A stretch of DNA of 64,000 nucleotides. Origin: Weizmannia acidilactici (lineage in GTDB: Bacteria; Bacillota; Bacilli; Bacillales; Bacillaceae_C). The stretch covers positions 1-64,000 of the forward strand of contig NZ_BKZP01000015.1 of NCBI RefSeq assembly GCF_008974185.1, read 5' to 3'. Shown here piece after piece: positions 8,894-20,876 of this stretch. Under the pieces are notes generated by a model, which had not been told where the DNA came from, did not search any database, and worked only from the letters and a program-made list of their open reading frames with translations. Each line of letters opens with the position of its first letter. Within the stretch, counting starts at the first letter, position 1. The translations under genes and the position numbers were made by a program.

Positions 8894-10609
8894 GTGTGTG
8901 CGAAAGCAAGAATGGATGGCAATGTGAAAACAGCGGAATGTAGTGGTGCTGAAGCGCTTGTCCAGTTACTGATCAATGAAGGGGTCGAAGTGATGTTCGG
9001 TTATCCGGGGGGTGCGGTATTGCCGATCTACGATGCGCTTTACGATAAACCGATCAGGCATATCCTTACCCGGCACGAGCAGGGCGCCATTCATGCGGCG
9101 GAAGGCTACGCGCGTGTTACCGGAAAACCGGGTGTCGTCATTGCAACGTCAGGGCCGGGGGCAACAAACTTAATTACCGGCATTGCGGATGCCATGATGG
9201 ATTCGCTTCCGCTTGTTGTATTTACTGGACAGGTTGCAACTTCCGTTATCGGATCCGACGCTTTCCAGGAAGCCGATGTCATCGGCATGACGGCGCCGAT
9301 TACAAAACATAATTACCAGGTGCGCGATTTGCGGGATTTGCCCCGTGTCGTGAAAGAAGCTTTTCATATTGCGAAATCCGGAAGGCCGGGCCCGGTTGTC
9401 GTCGATATTCCGAAAAATATCCAGCAGGGAACGGTGGAATTAGGCGAAGGCCCGGAAGTCTACTTGCCGGGATACCAGCCGAATTTTTACCCGAATCCGC
9501 TCCAAATTAAAAAGCTGATGGAAGCCGTCTCTTATTCCAGCAAACCGGTCATTTTGGCAGGCGCGGGAATCCTGCATGCGAAGGCGTCCGATCTTTTAAT
9601 CAAATTTGCGGAAAAATGCCATATTCCGGTTGTCAATACGCTGCTCGGCCTTGGAAGTTTTCCGTTTAGCCATCCGCTCTTTCTCGGAATGGGCGGCATG
9701 CACGGGACATACGCGGCAAATATGGCGATATGCGAATGCGACCTCTTGATTAATATCGGGGCCAGATTCGATGACAGGCTTACCGGTAATTTAGCCCATT
9801 TTGCCCCGAATGCAAGGGTGGTCCACATTGATATCGACCCGGCTGAAATCGGCAAAAACGTAAAAACAGACATCCCGATCGTATCGGATGCAAAAGAAGC
9901 ACTACTGAAAATTTGTGCTGAAGATCTGCAAAACAACGGCACAGATGAATGGGTCCAACATGTGAAGGAATACGCCGAAAATTACCCGCTTTGGTATGAA
10001 GATAACGATGAGGAGCTGTCCCCACAACATGTCATTAAAAGAATCCATCATTATACAAACGGAGATGCGATTGTTTCCACTGATGTCGGCCAGCACCAAA
10101 TGTGGGCAGCGCAATACTACGGTTTTGAAAAGCCGCACAAATGGATTACATCAGGCGGGCTCGGCACGATGGGATTCGGGTTCCCGGCAGCGATCGGCGC
10201 ACAAATTGCCTGTCCGGACGAAAAAGTTGTTGCAATTGTCGGAGACGGCGGTTTCCAAATGACGCTGCAGGAGCTTGCGGTTGTAAAAGAATTGAATCTG
10301 CCGCTTAAAATTTTCATTGTCAACAATCAATATCTCGGGATGGTGCGCCAATGGCAGGAATCGTTTTATGAAGAACGGTATTCATACTCGACCATTCCGG
10401 TACAGCCCGACTTTGTAAAGCTTGCAGAAAGTTACGGCATCGGGGGCATCCGCGCCACAAACAATGAAGAACTTGAGCTTGCGCTTAAAAAGGTGCTGCA
10501 GGATGATGAAGCCGTACTTGTCGACTGCCGGGTGAAAAGGCTTGAAGCAGTGTTTCCGATGGTGGCGCCGGGCAAAGGGCTGCATGAAATGATGGGGGTG
10601 AAGCCATGA
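8894..10609 (+). CDS. ilvB: Acetolactate synthase, large catalytic subunit
   Basis: A 571-residue ThDP enzyme that condenses two pyruvates to 2-acetolactate, or pyruvate with 2-ketobutyrate. The catalytic glutamate is Glu62 in [13 protein letters not shown]. The ThDP/Mg site starts at VGDGGFQMT and ends at IVNN (about 449-478). FAD and substrate regions are typical of anabolic AHAS. GTG at 8894 is chosen because AGGAGG (8881-8886) ends 7 bases before it. It is the first gene under T-box control and overlaps ilvN by four bases (ATGA), which suggests translational coupling of the two subunits. Confidence 0.96.
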   Translation: MCAKARMDGNVKTAECSGAEALVQLLINEGVEVMFGYPGGAVLPIYDALYDKPIRHILTRHEQGAIHAAEGYARVTGKPGVVIATSGPGATNLITGIADAMMDSLPLVVFTGQVATSVIGSDAFQEADVIGMTAPITKHNYQVRDLRDLPRVVKEAFHIAKSGRPGPVVVDIPKNIQQGTVELGEGPEVYLPGYQPNFYPNPLQIKKLMEAVSYSSKPVILAGAGILHAKASDLLIKFAEKCHIPVVNTLLGLGSFPFSHPLFLGMGGMHGTYAANMAICECDLLINIGARFDDRLTGNLAHFAPNARVVHIDIDPAEIGKNVKTDIPIVSDAKEALLKICAEDLQNNGTDEWVQHVKEYAENYPLWYEDNDEELSPQHVIKRIHHYTNGDAIVSTDVGQHQMWAAQYYGFEKPHKWITSGGLGTMGFGFPAAIGAQIACPDEKVVAIVGDGGFQMTLQELAVVKELNLPLKIFIVNNQYLGMVRQWQESFYEERYSYSTIPVQPDFVKLAESYGIGGIRATNNEELELALKKVLQDDEAVLVDCRVKRLEAVFPMVAPGKGLHEMMGVKP

Positions 10610-11127
10610 AAAGAATTGTTGTAGCCACCGTGTTAAACCAGAGCGGCGTGCTGAATAAAATTACAGGTGTGCTCGCAAAGCGGCAGTTTAACATCGACAG
10701 CATCACGGTGGGCCGCACTGAAATGGAAGGCATTTCCCGGATGACAATCGTCGTCAATGTTGAAGACGACAGGCAGGCTGAACAGCTGACAAAACAGCTG
10801 AACAAGCTCATTGATGTCATCAAGGTTCAGGATATTACGGACCAGGCGATTGTCTCGCGGGAGCTTGCCCTCATTAAAGTATTAAGCACCGCACAGACAA
10901 GAAGCGAAATCGGCGGACTGGTCGAACCTTTCCGGGCATCGATCATTGATGTGAGCCGTGAAAGCGTCACGATCCAGGTGACCGGAGACAGCGAAAAAGT
11001 GGAGGCGCTTGTTGATTTATTGAAACCATACGGCATCAAGGAAATGGTCCGCACCGGCCTGACCGCATTCCTACGTGGCTCGCAAAAACAAGTAACAGAT
11101 CTCAGCTCTTATTCACTATTAAAATAA
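10606..11127 (+). CDS. ilvN: Acetolactate synthase, small regulatory subunit
   Basis: A 173-residue protein with an N-terminal ACT domain starting [32 protein letters not shown] and a C-terminal ALS_ss_C domain (about 85-165, [17 protein letters not shown]). It binds the large subunit and confers valine feedback inhibition in this family. ATG overlaps the ilvB stop. B. subtilis calls this gene ilvH. Full length, no anomalies. Confidence 0.95.
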   Translation: MKRIVVATVLNQSGVLNKITGVLAKRQFNIDSITVGRTEMEGISRMTIVVNVEDDRQAEQLTKQLNKLIDVIKVQDITDQAIVSRELALIKVLSTAQTRSEIGGLVEPFRASIIDVSRESVTIQVTGDSEKVEALVDLLKPYGIKEMVRTGLTAFLRGSQKQVTDLSSYSLLK

Positions 11128-13711
<2,584 letters not shown>

Positions 13712-13731
13712 TCACACGGGGAGGAAATACA

Positions 13732-14832
13732 ATGGAAATGAAAATGGCTGTTCTGCCCGGCGATGGAATCGGGCCGGAAGTCATGGACGCAGCGATCCGC
13801 GTTTTAAAAAATGTGTTGGGCCGTTACGGCCATGAAGCTGTTTTTGAAAAAGGGCTGATCGGCGGCGCGGCAATTGATGAAACGGGCACGCCCCTCCCTG
13901 AAGAAACACTTGAAATTTGCCGCAGGAGCGATGCGATTCTGCTCGGTGCGGTAGGCGGGCCGAAGTGGGACCATAATCCGGCCTCCCTCCGCCCGGAAAA
14001 AGGGCTGCTCGGTCTCCGAAAAGAAATGGGGCTGTTTGCAAATTTGCGCCCGGTAAAAGCATACGCGCCTCTCCTTTCGGCATCGCCGTTAAAACGGGAA
14101 TTTGTGGAAAATGTGGATCTTGTCATTGTCAGGGAACTGACCGGCGGCTTATATTTCGGGCGCCCTAGCGAAAGGCGCGGCCCGGCACAGCATGAGGTTG
14201 TGGATACGCTGCAATATACGAGAGAAGAGATTGAAAGGATCGTAGACAAAGCATTTCAGCTTGCGCGCATCAGAAGAAAAAAACTGGCATCTGTAGATAA
14301 GGCAAATGTGCTGGAATCGAGCAGAATGTGGCGGGAAATTGTTGAGGAGACGTCAGCGAAATATCCGGATGTGGAAGTACGCAATATGCTTGTTGACTCA
14401 ACGTCGATGCAGCTCATTGCAAATCCGGGCCAATTCGATGTCATTGTCACTGAAAATATGTTTGGCGATATTTTAAGCGATGAAGCTTCAATGATTACCG
14501 GCAGCCTTGGCATGCTTCCTTCAGCAAGCCTCCGTTCCGACCGGTTCGGCATGTATGAACCGGTCCACGGTTCGGCGCCGGATATTGCCGGCCAGGGAAA
14601 AGCCAACCCGCTTGGCACAGTGTTATCGGCCGCGATGATGCTGCGTTACTCGTTCGGGCTTGAAAAAGAAGCCGAGGCAATTGAAAAAGCGGTGGATGGC
14701 GTGCTTAGAGCCGGATATTGTACAGGTGACCTGCAAGTTCCGAACGGCAAAATCGTCGGCACGGATGAACTGGCCGGCAGGCTGATAGAAAAATTGGGCG
14801 AAAGTGAAGCCGCGTCCAGCGTTTCCAATTGA
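13732..14832 (+). CDS. leuB: 3-isopropylmalate dehydrogenase
   Basis: A 366-residue NAD+-dependent decarboxylating dehydrogenase. MAVLPGDGIGPEV opens the fold; ELTGGLYFGRP and the DILSDEASMI to PVHGSAPDIAGQGKANP region hold the substrate, metal and NAD sites. I place the start at 13732 (MEMKMAVL) because GGGGAGG lies 7 bases upstream and this gives the family length; an in-frame ATG at 13708 overlaps leuA and would add eight residues. Confidence 0.95.
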   Translation: MEMKMAVLPGDGIGPEVMDAAIRVLKNVLGRYGHEAVFEKGLIGGAAIDETGTPLPEETLEICRRSDAILLGAVGGPKWDHNPASLRPEKGLLGLRKEMGLFANLRPVKAYAPLLSASPLKREFVENVDLVIVRELTGGLYFGRPSERRGPAQHEVVDTLQYTREEIERIVDKAFQLARIRRKKLASVDKANVLESSRMWREIVEETSAKYPDVEVRNMLVDSTSMQLIANPGQFDVIVTENMFGDILSDEASMITGSLGMLPSASLRSDRFGMYEPVHGSAPDIAGQGKANPLGTVLSAAMMLRYSFGLEKEAEAIEKAVDGVLRAGYCTGDLQVPNGKIVGTDELAGRLIEKLGESEAASSVSN

Positions 14833-14907
14833 TTTCCGGAGTTTAATGGGGCGTCATCCGCGGATGACATATGGAGACAATAAAAAGCAACGGATGGGAG
14901 TGATACG

Positions 14908-16326
14908 ATGGCACCGAAAACGATTATCGACAAAATTTGGGAAAACCATTTGGTCCACCGAGAAGAAGGGAAGCCGGACCTCCTCTATATCGACCTTCAT
15001 TTGGTCCATGAGGTTACTTCCCCGCAGGCGTTCGAAGGGCTGAGAATGAATAACCGCAAAGTGAGAAGGCCGGATTTGACGTTTGCAACGGTTGACCACA
15101 ATGTTGCCACAACAAGGGGCAGGATCTCAAAAGACCCGATTTCGAAAAAACAAATGTCAACTTTGGAAAAAAACTGCCAGGAATTTGGCATTCCTCTCGC
15201 TGGGATCAATCATCCGGATCAGGGGATTGTCCATGTCATCGGGCCTGAACTCGGGCTGACACAGCCGGGGAAAACGATTGTATGCGGGGACAGCCATACA
15301 TCAACGCACGGCGCGTTTGGCGCGATCGCGTTCGGCATAGGTACAAGCGAAGTCGAGCATGTTTTGGCGACACAGACACTTTGGCAAAAGCGGCCGAAAA
15401 CGATGCAAATTAAAATCAACGGCAAGCTCGGTCCGGGCGTCACGGCAAAAGACTTAATCCTCGCCATTATTGCAAAATTCGGCATCGGCGTCGGAACCGG
15501 TTATATTGTCGAATACACCGGGGAGGCAATCCGTAATTTATCAATGGAAGAGCGGATGACCGTCTGCAATATGTCGATTGAAGCCGGTGCCAGGGCAGGT
15601 CTCATCAGCCCGGATGAAACGACCATTTCGTTTTTGCGAGGGAGAAAATACGCGCCGAAAGAAGATTTTGAAGAAAAAGCGGCTTACTGGCTTTCGCTTG
15701 CATCGGATGAAGGGGCGGTTTACGACCGCACGCTTGAAATGGATGCAAGCGAAATCGAACCGCAAGTGACATGGGGAACGAACCCGTCGATGTGCCTGCC
15801 GGTCAGCGAAAAACTGCCGGATCCGGCGGAAATCGATGATCCGGGTGAACGCCAGGCGGTTGAAAAAGCATTGCGCTATATGGGCCTCGAACCGGGGACA
15901 AAAATTACCGATATTCCCGTCCAGCATGTGTTTATCGGATCGTGCACAAACTCACGCCTTGCCGATTTGAGGGCGGCTGCAGAAATTGTAAAGGGCCGGC
16001 ACGTCAGAGAAGGGGTCCGCGCTTTAGTTGTACCTGGTTCGCAAAGCGTGAAAGCCCGAGCGGAAGAAGAAGGGCTGGATAAAATTTTTATAGAAGCCGG
16101 GTTTGAATGGCGCGAATCCGGATGCAGCATGTGCCTGGCCATGAATGATGATATCGTTCCGGCCGGGGAAAGATGCGCCTCCACATCGAACCGGAATTTT
16201 GAAGGCAGGCAGGGGGCCGGCGCAAGAACGCATCTCGTTAGCCCGGCCATGGCAGCGGCTGCTGCGATTTACGGCAAATTTGTCGATGTCAGGAAACTGG
16301 ATCAAGCCGGCGCATTAATCATGTAA
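14908..16326 (+). CDS. leuC: 3-isopropylmalate dehydratase, large subunit
   Basis: A 472-residue aconitase-type subunit, the same length as B. subtilis LeuC. [4Fe-4S] ligands are the cysteine in [12 protein letters not shown] and the pair in [34 protein letters not shown] is an active-site segment. GGGAG upstream supports the start. With leuD it interconverts 2- and 3-isopropylmalate. The 75-bp gap after leuB holds no hairpin I trust. Confidence 0.96.
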   Translation: MAPKTIIDKIWENHLVHREEGKPDLLYIDLHLVHEVTSPQAFEGLRMNNRKVRRPDLTFATVDHNVATTRGRISKDPISKKQMSTLEKNCQEFGIPLAGINHPDQGIVHVIGPELGLTQPGKTIVCGDSHTSTHGAFGAIAFGIGTSEVEHVLATQTLWQKRPKTMQIKINGKLGPGVTAKDLILAIIAKFGIGVGTGYIVEYTGEAIRNLSMEERMTVCNMSIEAGARAGLISPDETTISFLRGRKYAPKEDFEEKAAYWLSLASDEGAVYDRTLEMDASEIEPQVTWGTNPSMCLPVSEKLPDPAEIDDPGERQAVEKALRYMGLEPGTKITDIPVQHVFIGSCTNSRLADLRAAAEIVKGRHVREGVRALVVPGSQSVKARAEEEGLDKIFIEAGFEWRESGCSMCLAMNDDIVPAGERCASTSNRNFEGRQGAGARTHLVSPAMAAAAAIYGKFVDVRKLDQAGALIM

Positions 16327-16341
16327 AGGGGGCAAAAGCAA

Positions 16342-16932
16342 ATGGAGCCATTTCAAACTTTTTCTGGCCTCGTATTCCCTTTGGACAGGAAAAATGTTGA
16401 TACCGACCAAATTATCCCAAAACAATTTTTAAAAAGAATTGAGCGGCAAGGGTTCGGGAAATGCTTGTTTTATAATTGGCGCTTTGATGAGAACGGGGAA
16501 AAACGGGGTGATTTTCCTTTAAACGACCCGAAATACACCGGCGCATCTATTCTGATTGCGGGAGAAAATTTCGGATGCGGGTCCTCGCGCGAGCATGCGC
16601 CGTGGGCCCTGCAGGACTACGGATTTAAAGTGATCATCGCGCCGAGTTTTGCCGATATTTTTTACAACAACTGCCTGAAAAACGGGATATTAACGGTTAT
16701 GCTACCGGAAGAAGAAGTTAAGCAGCTGATGGAGGCTGCAGAGGCGCAATCGCTGTATGTGACGGTGGATCTTGAAAAACAAGTGGTATTAAATGGGGAA
16801 AAAGCCATTCATTTTGACATTGATCCGTACCAGAAGAATATGCTGTTAAAGGGACTGGATGAAATCGGGCTGACATTGCTGCTTGAAGATGAAATTTCAA
16901 AATATGAAGCGTCAGCACAAGTAGGAGTGTGA
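16342..16932 (+). CDS. leuD: 3-isopropylmalate dehydratase, small subunit
   Basis: A 196-residue partner of LeuC. It has [16 protein letters not shown] near the start and the swivelling-domain active-site loop [17 protein letters not shown] at about 74-90. AAAGGGGGC precedes the ATG at 16342. Full length and in operon order. Confidence 0.95.
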   Translation: MEPFQTFSGLVFPLDRKNVDTDQIIPKQFLKRIERQGFGKCLFYNWRFDENGEKRGDFPLNDPKYTGASILIAGENFGCGSSREHAPWALQDYGFKVIIAPSFADIFYNNCLKNGILTVMLPEEEVKQLMEAAEAQSLYVTVDLEKQVVLNGEKAIHFDIDPYQKNMLLKGLDEIGLTLLLEDEISKYEASAQVGV

Positions 16933-16990
16933 AAAGGACAATGGGGATTCTTTACAAACGAAAGACGTTATAGAAGCGTTTGAAAATTTA

Positions 16991-17941
16991 TTGCCGATCG
17001 TGCACCGGACGCCGTTGAACCAATCGGCGACATTCAATGAAATGGCGGGAACGAGATTATATTTTAAAATGGAAAACTTGCAGCGCACCGGTTCTTTTAA
17101 GATCAGGGGCGCGCTGAATAAGATTACGAACCTGTCCGGTGCGGCGAGGAAAAACGGCGTGATTGCTGCGTCCGCCGGCAACCATGCGCAGGGGGTGGCT
17201 TTTTCGGCAACGAAGCAGGGTATTAAAGCGAAAATTTATATGCCAGAAAAAACGCCGCTCGCGAAAGTCATGGCGACAAAAGCGTATGGCGCGGAAGTCG
17301 TGTTGACCGGCGAATCTTTTCAAGAAGCTTATGAAGCTGCTGTTTTAGACCAGCAAATCAGCGGTGCAACGTTTATTCACCCTTTTGACGATTATGAAGT
17401 GATGGCCGGCCAGGGTACGATTGCACTTGAAATGATCCAGCAGTGCGCCGACCTCGACACCGTGGTCATTCCTGTCGGTGGTGGTGGTTTGATTGCCGGC
17501 ATGGCCTGCATGCTGAAAAATTATGATTCAAAAATCCGGGTCATCGGGGTGCAATCGGAAGGGGCTCCGTCTGCCTACAACCTTTTTAAAGGAATGGGAA
17601 GCGGGCGGCTTGCCCATGTCTCGGGCATCGCGGACGGCATACTCGTCAAAGAAACTGGGGAGCTTACTTTTCCGCTGATCAGCCGGTATGTGGATGATAT
17701 TGTCATCGTAAGCGACGAAGAGATTGCCACAGCCATTATTTATATGCTAGAGCGCGAGAAGATGTTTGTCGAGGGTGCAGGTGCCGCGGCATTTGCGGCC
17801 GTATTGAGCGGCAAACTGGGCGTGCCCGGCAGGCATATCGGCATCGTGGTCAGCGGCGGAAATGCCGATCTGGATAAAATTTCCTACTTCAAACGGCTGG
17901 CAATGGCAGGCAAAAAAAAACATAAGCTTGTTTCACTATAG
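16991..17941 (+). CDS. ilvA: Threonine ammonia-lyase (short, no regulatory domain); 5' end disturbed
   Basis: A fold-type II PLP enzyme that makes 2-ketobutyrate for isoleucine. The PLP lysine is in GSFKIRGALNK, followed by SAGNHAQGVAFSA and the phosphate loop VGGGGLIAG. It ends soon after VVSGGNADLDK, so the C-terminal ACT-like domain of B. subtilis IlvA (422 residues) is absent. The coding frame extends upstream to a stop at 16922 but contains no ATG or GTG. A good ATG at 16941 (after AAAAGGACA) is out of frame by one base: one extra G in the GGGG run at 16943-16946 would give M-G-D-S-L-Q-T-K-D-V-I-E-A-F-E. I list the in-frame TTG at 16991 as the only usable start seen. It is the last gene of the operon. 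Confidence 0.75.
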   Translation: MPIVHRTPLNQSATFNEMAGTRLYFKMENLQRTGSFKIRGALNKITNLSGAARKNGVIAASAGNHAQGVAFSATKQGIKAKIYMPEKTPLAKVMATKAYGAEVVLTGESFQEAYEAAVLDQQISGATFIHPFDDYEVMAGQGTIALEMIQQCADLDTVVIPVGGGGLIAGMACMLKNYDSKIRVIGVQSEGAPSAYNLFKGMGSGRLAHVSGIADGILVKETGELTFPLISRYVDDIVIVSDEEIATAIIYMLEREKMFVEGAGAAAFAAVLSGKLGVPGRHIGIVVSGGNADLDKISYFKRLAMAGKKKHKLVSL

Positions 17942-17972
17942 AAAGCGGGGCGCCGAACCGGTGCAATATATT

Positions 17973-18015
17973 AAGGCGACATTCACCTTTATATTGCCCA
18001 AGGCGCCTTTTCTTT
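17973..18015 (+). terminator. putative terminator of the ilv-leu operon
   Basis: AAGGCG (17973-17978) pairs with CGCCTT (18004-18009), followed by TTCTTT. A competing inner pairing of GCAATATA with TATATTGC is also possible, so the exact fold is uncertain. Confidence 0.45.
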
Positions 18016-18106
18016 GCGCATTTCCCAGTTTTGCTAACAAAGTCTTCAAAAAATATATGAAAAAACGCAATATTTTGTTACACTAATGTTGGAAAGAGGT
18101 GAAGAG

Positions 18107-19237
18107 ATGATTCGAACGGTATTATTTGATGTGGACGGTGTTTTGCTAAGCGAAGAGCGCTATTTTGACGCTTCGGGCTTAACCGTTTGGGAAATGATAC
18201 ATAGCAGCCATTATTTAGGGCTTGCACCGGAAAAATTTAAAACCACATTATCGGATGAAGAAATTACACGCATCCGGGCTGAAGTTTTCCGAAACGACCA
18301 GGTGCTCCGGCATCTAAAATCACAAGGCATGAACGCCAATTGGGACATGATCTATTTAACGTTCACTTGCCAGCTATTGCACTTGCTTTCGCAGATTAAG
18401 GAAAAAGAGGCCGGCAAAATCCGGGAGTGGCTGACGCACGAGATCGATTACGAGGTGCTAGGCGATATCCGCGGAATACTTGCAAACTATCAAGTATCCA
18501 CGGATTTTGGGGTATTTTTAAAAGATTTTGCGGGAAGGCCGGAAACAAAACAGGATTTGCTGAAGGTATTGGATCAGCTTGCTTTTGAAAAATTCGGCAT
18601 CACCGGCACAGCGCTTGGGAGAAAGGGTGCGCTCTGGTCTGTGTGTGAACATGCTTCCCAAGAATGGTATGTTGGTGACCAACATATTCTTGCTTCCACC
18701 GGGAAACCAAGCGTTCAAACCGGGAAAAAAGGATTTTTGGAAGAAGAAATTCCGCTTGCCGGGCCGGAAGAGATTGCTGATTTATTTTCTTATCTGTCGG
18801 AAAAAGGATTGAACCTCGGCGTCGGGACGGGGAGGCCGCAGCTGGAAACGTACGGGCCGTTCCGCGCGCTGGGTTGGCTGCCTTTATTTGATGAAAACCA
18901 TATTGTGACCGCGGACGAAGTTTTAAAGGCGGAAGGGGAACTGGGCAGCGCCACCCCGCTTGCAAAACCGAATCCTTTCACCTATTTGTTCGCTTTAGAA
19001 GGAAAGCAGACCTCTGTCCGTGATTGTGTGAACACCCCGCTTCCGCTTGAAAACGGAAAAGAAGTTTTAATCGTCGGCGATTCACTTGCTGATCTTTTGG
19101 CAGCACAAAAAATGGGCTGCGTTTTTGCCGGGATTTTAACCGGCTTATCCGGCAAAGAGGCAAGGGTTGAATTTGAAGCCCATGGCGCCGATTATATTTT
19201 TGAAAATGTGACAGATCTCAAAACTATTTTTATGTAA
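18107..19237 (+). CDS. HAD-superfamily hydrolase
   Basis: A 376-residue protein with the full HAD motif set: motif I VLFDVDGVLLSEE at the extreme N-terminus (two Asp), motif II around GVGTGRPQ, motif III lysine in LAKPNPFTYLF, motif IV IVGDSLADLLAAQ. The cap is large (about residues 20-230). This suggests a phosphatase-type enzyme acting on a small phosphorylated metabolite; the substrate is unknown. I start at 18107 (MIRTVLF) because AGAGGTG is 7 bases upstream and motif I then sits at the usual distance from the terminus. Monocistronic. Confidence 0.8.
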   Translation: MIRTVLFDVDGVLLSEERYFDASGLTVWEMIHSSHYLGLAPEKFKTTLSDEEITRIRAEVFRNDQVLRHLKSQGMNANWDMIYLTFTCQLLHLLSQIKEKEAGKIREWLTHEIDYEVLGDIRGILANYQVSTDFGVFLKDFAGRPETKQDLLKVLDQLAFEKFGITGTALGRKGALWSVCEHASQEWYVGDQHILASTGKPSVQTGKKGFLEEEIPLAGPEEIADLFSYLSEKGLNLGVGTGRPQLETYGPFRALGWLPLFDENHIVTADEVLKAEGELGSATPLAKPNPFTYLFALEGKQTSVRDCVNTPLPLENGKEVLIVGDSLADLLAAQKMGCVFAGILTGLSGKEARVEFEAHGADYIFENVTDLKTIFM

Positions 19238-19239
19238 GC

Positions 19240-19269
19240 AAAAAAGGCATGCACCGCCATGCCTTTTTT
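19240..19269 (+). terminator. terminator after HAD hydrolase
   Basis: A perfect 12-bp stem, AAAAAAGGCATG with CATGCCTTTTTT, closes a CACCGC loop. Confidence 0.85.
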
Positions 19270-19480
19270 GTATGGCATATTTTATCACATACGAAAAATG
19301 AATTTTCAAAAAAATGGCGCTTGCATTAGGTTAAGTGAAAACTTTACAAGAAATTTTTGGTGAGAAAAACGAACAAGCTTACTTTGTTGAAATAGTTTAT
19401 ATTAAACGGAACAAGAGCGCAAACCGTTACGAGTAGGATAAAAAATGTTAAAAAATAATATTTTTAAATAAAATATAAGA

Positions 19481-19509
19481 TTGACTTTATTTTTTAATTG
19501 ATGTAATAT
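19481..19509 (+). promoter_or_regulatory. Sigma-A promoter upstream of the PTS IIC-like gene
   Basis: TTGACT (19481-19486) and TAATAT (19504-19509) are 17 bp apart. The start would be near 19516, giving an unusually long leader of about 230 nt before the ATG at 19747. The stretch 19270-19480 holds nothing I can assign. Confidence 0.65.
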
Positions 19510-19632
19510 TTCAACATCAAAGCAAAAAGGGGCAGACCTGGATGATATATTTTCTTAAATCTGAAATTTTGCACATCATTCTCTTATACTGAAGCGGTGT
19601 TGACATATTCACACAATTAGATTTGTTTTAGT

Positions 19633-19700
19633 CCGCCAACCATCCAAAAATGAGGCGCCCAAACAGATAAAAGCGCCTATTGCAGTTGGTTTTTTATTCG
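19633..19700 (+). promoter_or_regulatory. Nested hairpin with T-run in the leader of the IIC gene (candidate attenuator)
   Basis: An outer stem (CCAAC with GTTGG) encloses a perfect inner stem (AGGCGC with GCGCCT), and the outer arm runs directly into TTTTTTATT, as in an intrinsic terminator. It lies between the predicted promoter and the start codon, so it could attenuate the downstream gene. It matches no riboswitch class I know. Confidence 0.5.
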
Positions 19701-19746
19701 GGTAACGATTACAGAATATTATAACAACAATATGGGAGTGGGGAAG

Positions 19747-20775
19747 ATGAAACAGGCTACAAAAGATTACATCATTGATCGAAGTTATAAGGCGTCTGCA
19801 GGGATTGCGAACGCAGTACTGGTGACTTTGGGGCTTGGTCTATTATTTGAAACATTTGGCAAATTTTTAGGCTGGGACGGATTTCTTACGATCGGTGCCG
19901 CTACGAAATCGCTGCTCGCTCCGGCGATTGGTGCAGGTGTCGCATACCAGCTCGGCGGCAATACTTTGGTTATTTTCAGCGCAATGGCCTGCGCGGCGGT
20001 TGGCGGTAATGCAATTCACACGACATCGGATGGTTTAATTACGATCGCAACGGGCCAGCCTGTCAGCGCGGTGCTGGCTGCTGTTGTTGCAACCTGGGTT
20101 GGGAAACGTATTACAGGAAAAACGAAGCTGGATATGATGGCTATTCCGTTTGCGTCTATTCTTGTCGGCGGAGTTGCCGGAGCCGGGCTGGCTGCTGTGA
20201 CAACACCGTTTTTGCAATGGCTGAGCGGGGAAATCACTACATCTGTACAAGGTTCACCACTTTTAGGTTCGATGGTTGTATCGCTTGTTTGGAGCATTCT
20301 CTTGATGTCGCCGTCATCTTCGGCTGCACTTGCGATTGCGTTGCAGCTTGACCCGGTTTCGAGCGCAGCCGCTCTGATCGGATGTACAGTGCAATTTGTT
20401 GGTTTCACGGCAATGTCGTTGAAGCAGAATGACTGGGGCGGAAACATTGCCCAATCGTTGATTACACCAAAAGTACAGTTCCCGAATTTGATCAAAAATC
20501 CGCGCCTTGTCATTCCACCATTTATTTCGTCGCTCATTTGCGCACCGGTTGCGACGATGGCGTTCCATTTGAAAGTACCGTATGAACTCGGCGGGCTTGG
20601 CTTGAATTCTTTGATCGCTCCACTGAATATCTTGGCGAACCAGGGCGTCGGTGTGTTGCTTGCCTTTGTGGCATCGGGCATTATCTTGCCGATTTTTACG
20701 ACACTTGGCATTTACCATTTCCTGAAAGTACTTGGATGGGCGAAAGCCGGCGATCTGCGAATGGAAGTACAGTAA
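19747..20775 (+). CDS. PTS IIC-like (PTS_EIIC_2 family) membrane transporter
   Basis: A 342-residue integral membrane protein with about 9-10 hydrophobic segments and the glycine-rich repeats of the PTS_EIIC_2 family (APAIGAGVAYQLGGNTL, ACAAVGGNAIHTT, LLMSPSSSAALAIAL). No IIA or IIB domain or gene is nearby, so either it works with distant PTS parts or it is a non-PTS relative; the substrate is unknown. The start at 19747 (MKQATKDYI) is preferred because GGGAG precedes it; an in-frame ATG is five codons upstream. Confidence 0.75.
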   Translation: MKQATKDYIIDRSYKASAGIANAVLVTLGLGLLFETFGKFLGWDGFLTIGAATKSLLAPAIGAGVAYQLGGNTLVIFSAMACAAVGGNAIHTTSDGLITIATGQPVSAVLAAVVATWVGKRITGKTKLDMMAIPFASILVGGVAGAGLAAVTTPFLQWLSGEITTSVQGSPLLGSMVVSLVWSILLMSPSSSAALAIALQLDPVSSAAALIGCTVQFVGFTAMSLKQNDWGGNIAQSLITPKVQFPNLIKNPRLVIPPFISSLICAPVATMAFHLKVPYELGGLGLNSLIAPLNILANQGVGVLLAFVASGIILPIFTTLGIYHFLKVLGWAKAGDLRMEVQ

Positions 20776-20834
20776 GCAGAGACAGAAAAGCGGGCTGGAC
20801 TTTTGTCGTATTCAAATGTGTCCATTCCCATTCA

Positions 20835-20872
20835 AAAAAAGCGTTCACGCTGTACTGCGTGAATGCTTTTTT
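20835..20872. terminator. bidirectional terminator between IIC gene and serA
   Basis: A 16-bp stem, AAAAAAGCGTTCACGC with GCGTGAATGCTTTTTT (one G-T), closes a TGTACT loop and has T-runs on both strands. Confidence 0.88.
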
Positions 20873-20876
20873 CCCA

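Noticed and set aside
20016..20711. 231-codon open frame antisense to the PTS IIC-like gene
   Set aside because: It lies wholly inside a convincing membrane-protein gene, has no ribosome binding site and gives no recognisable protein; it reflects codon bias on the other strand.
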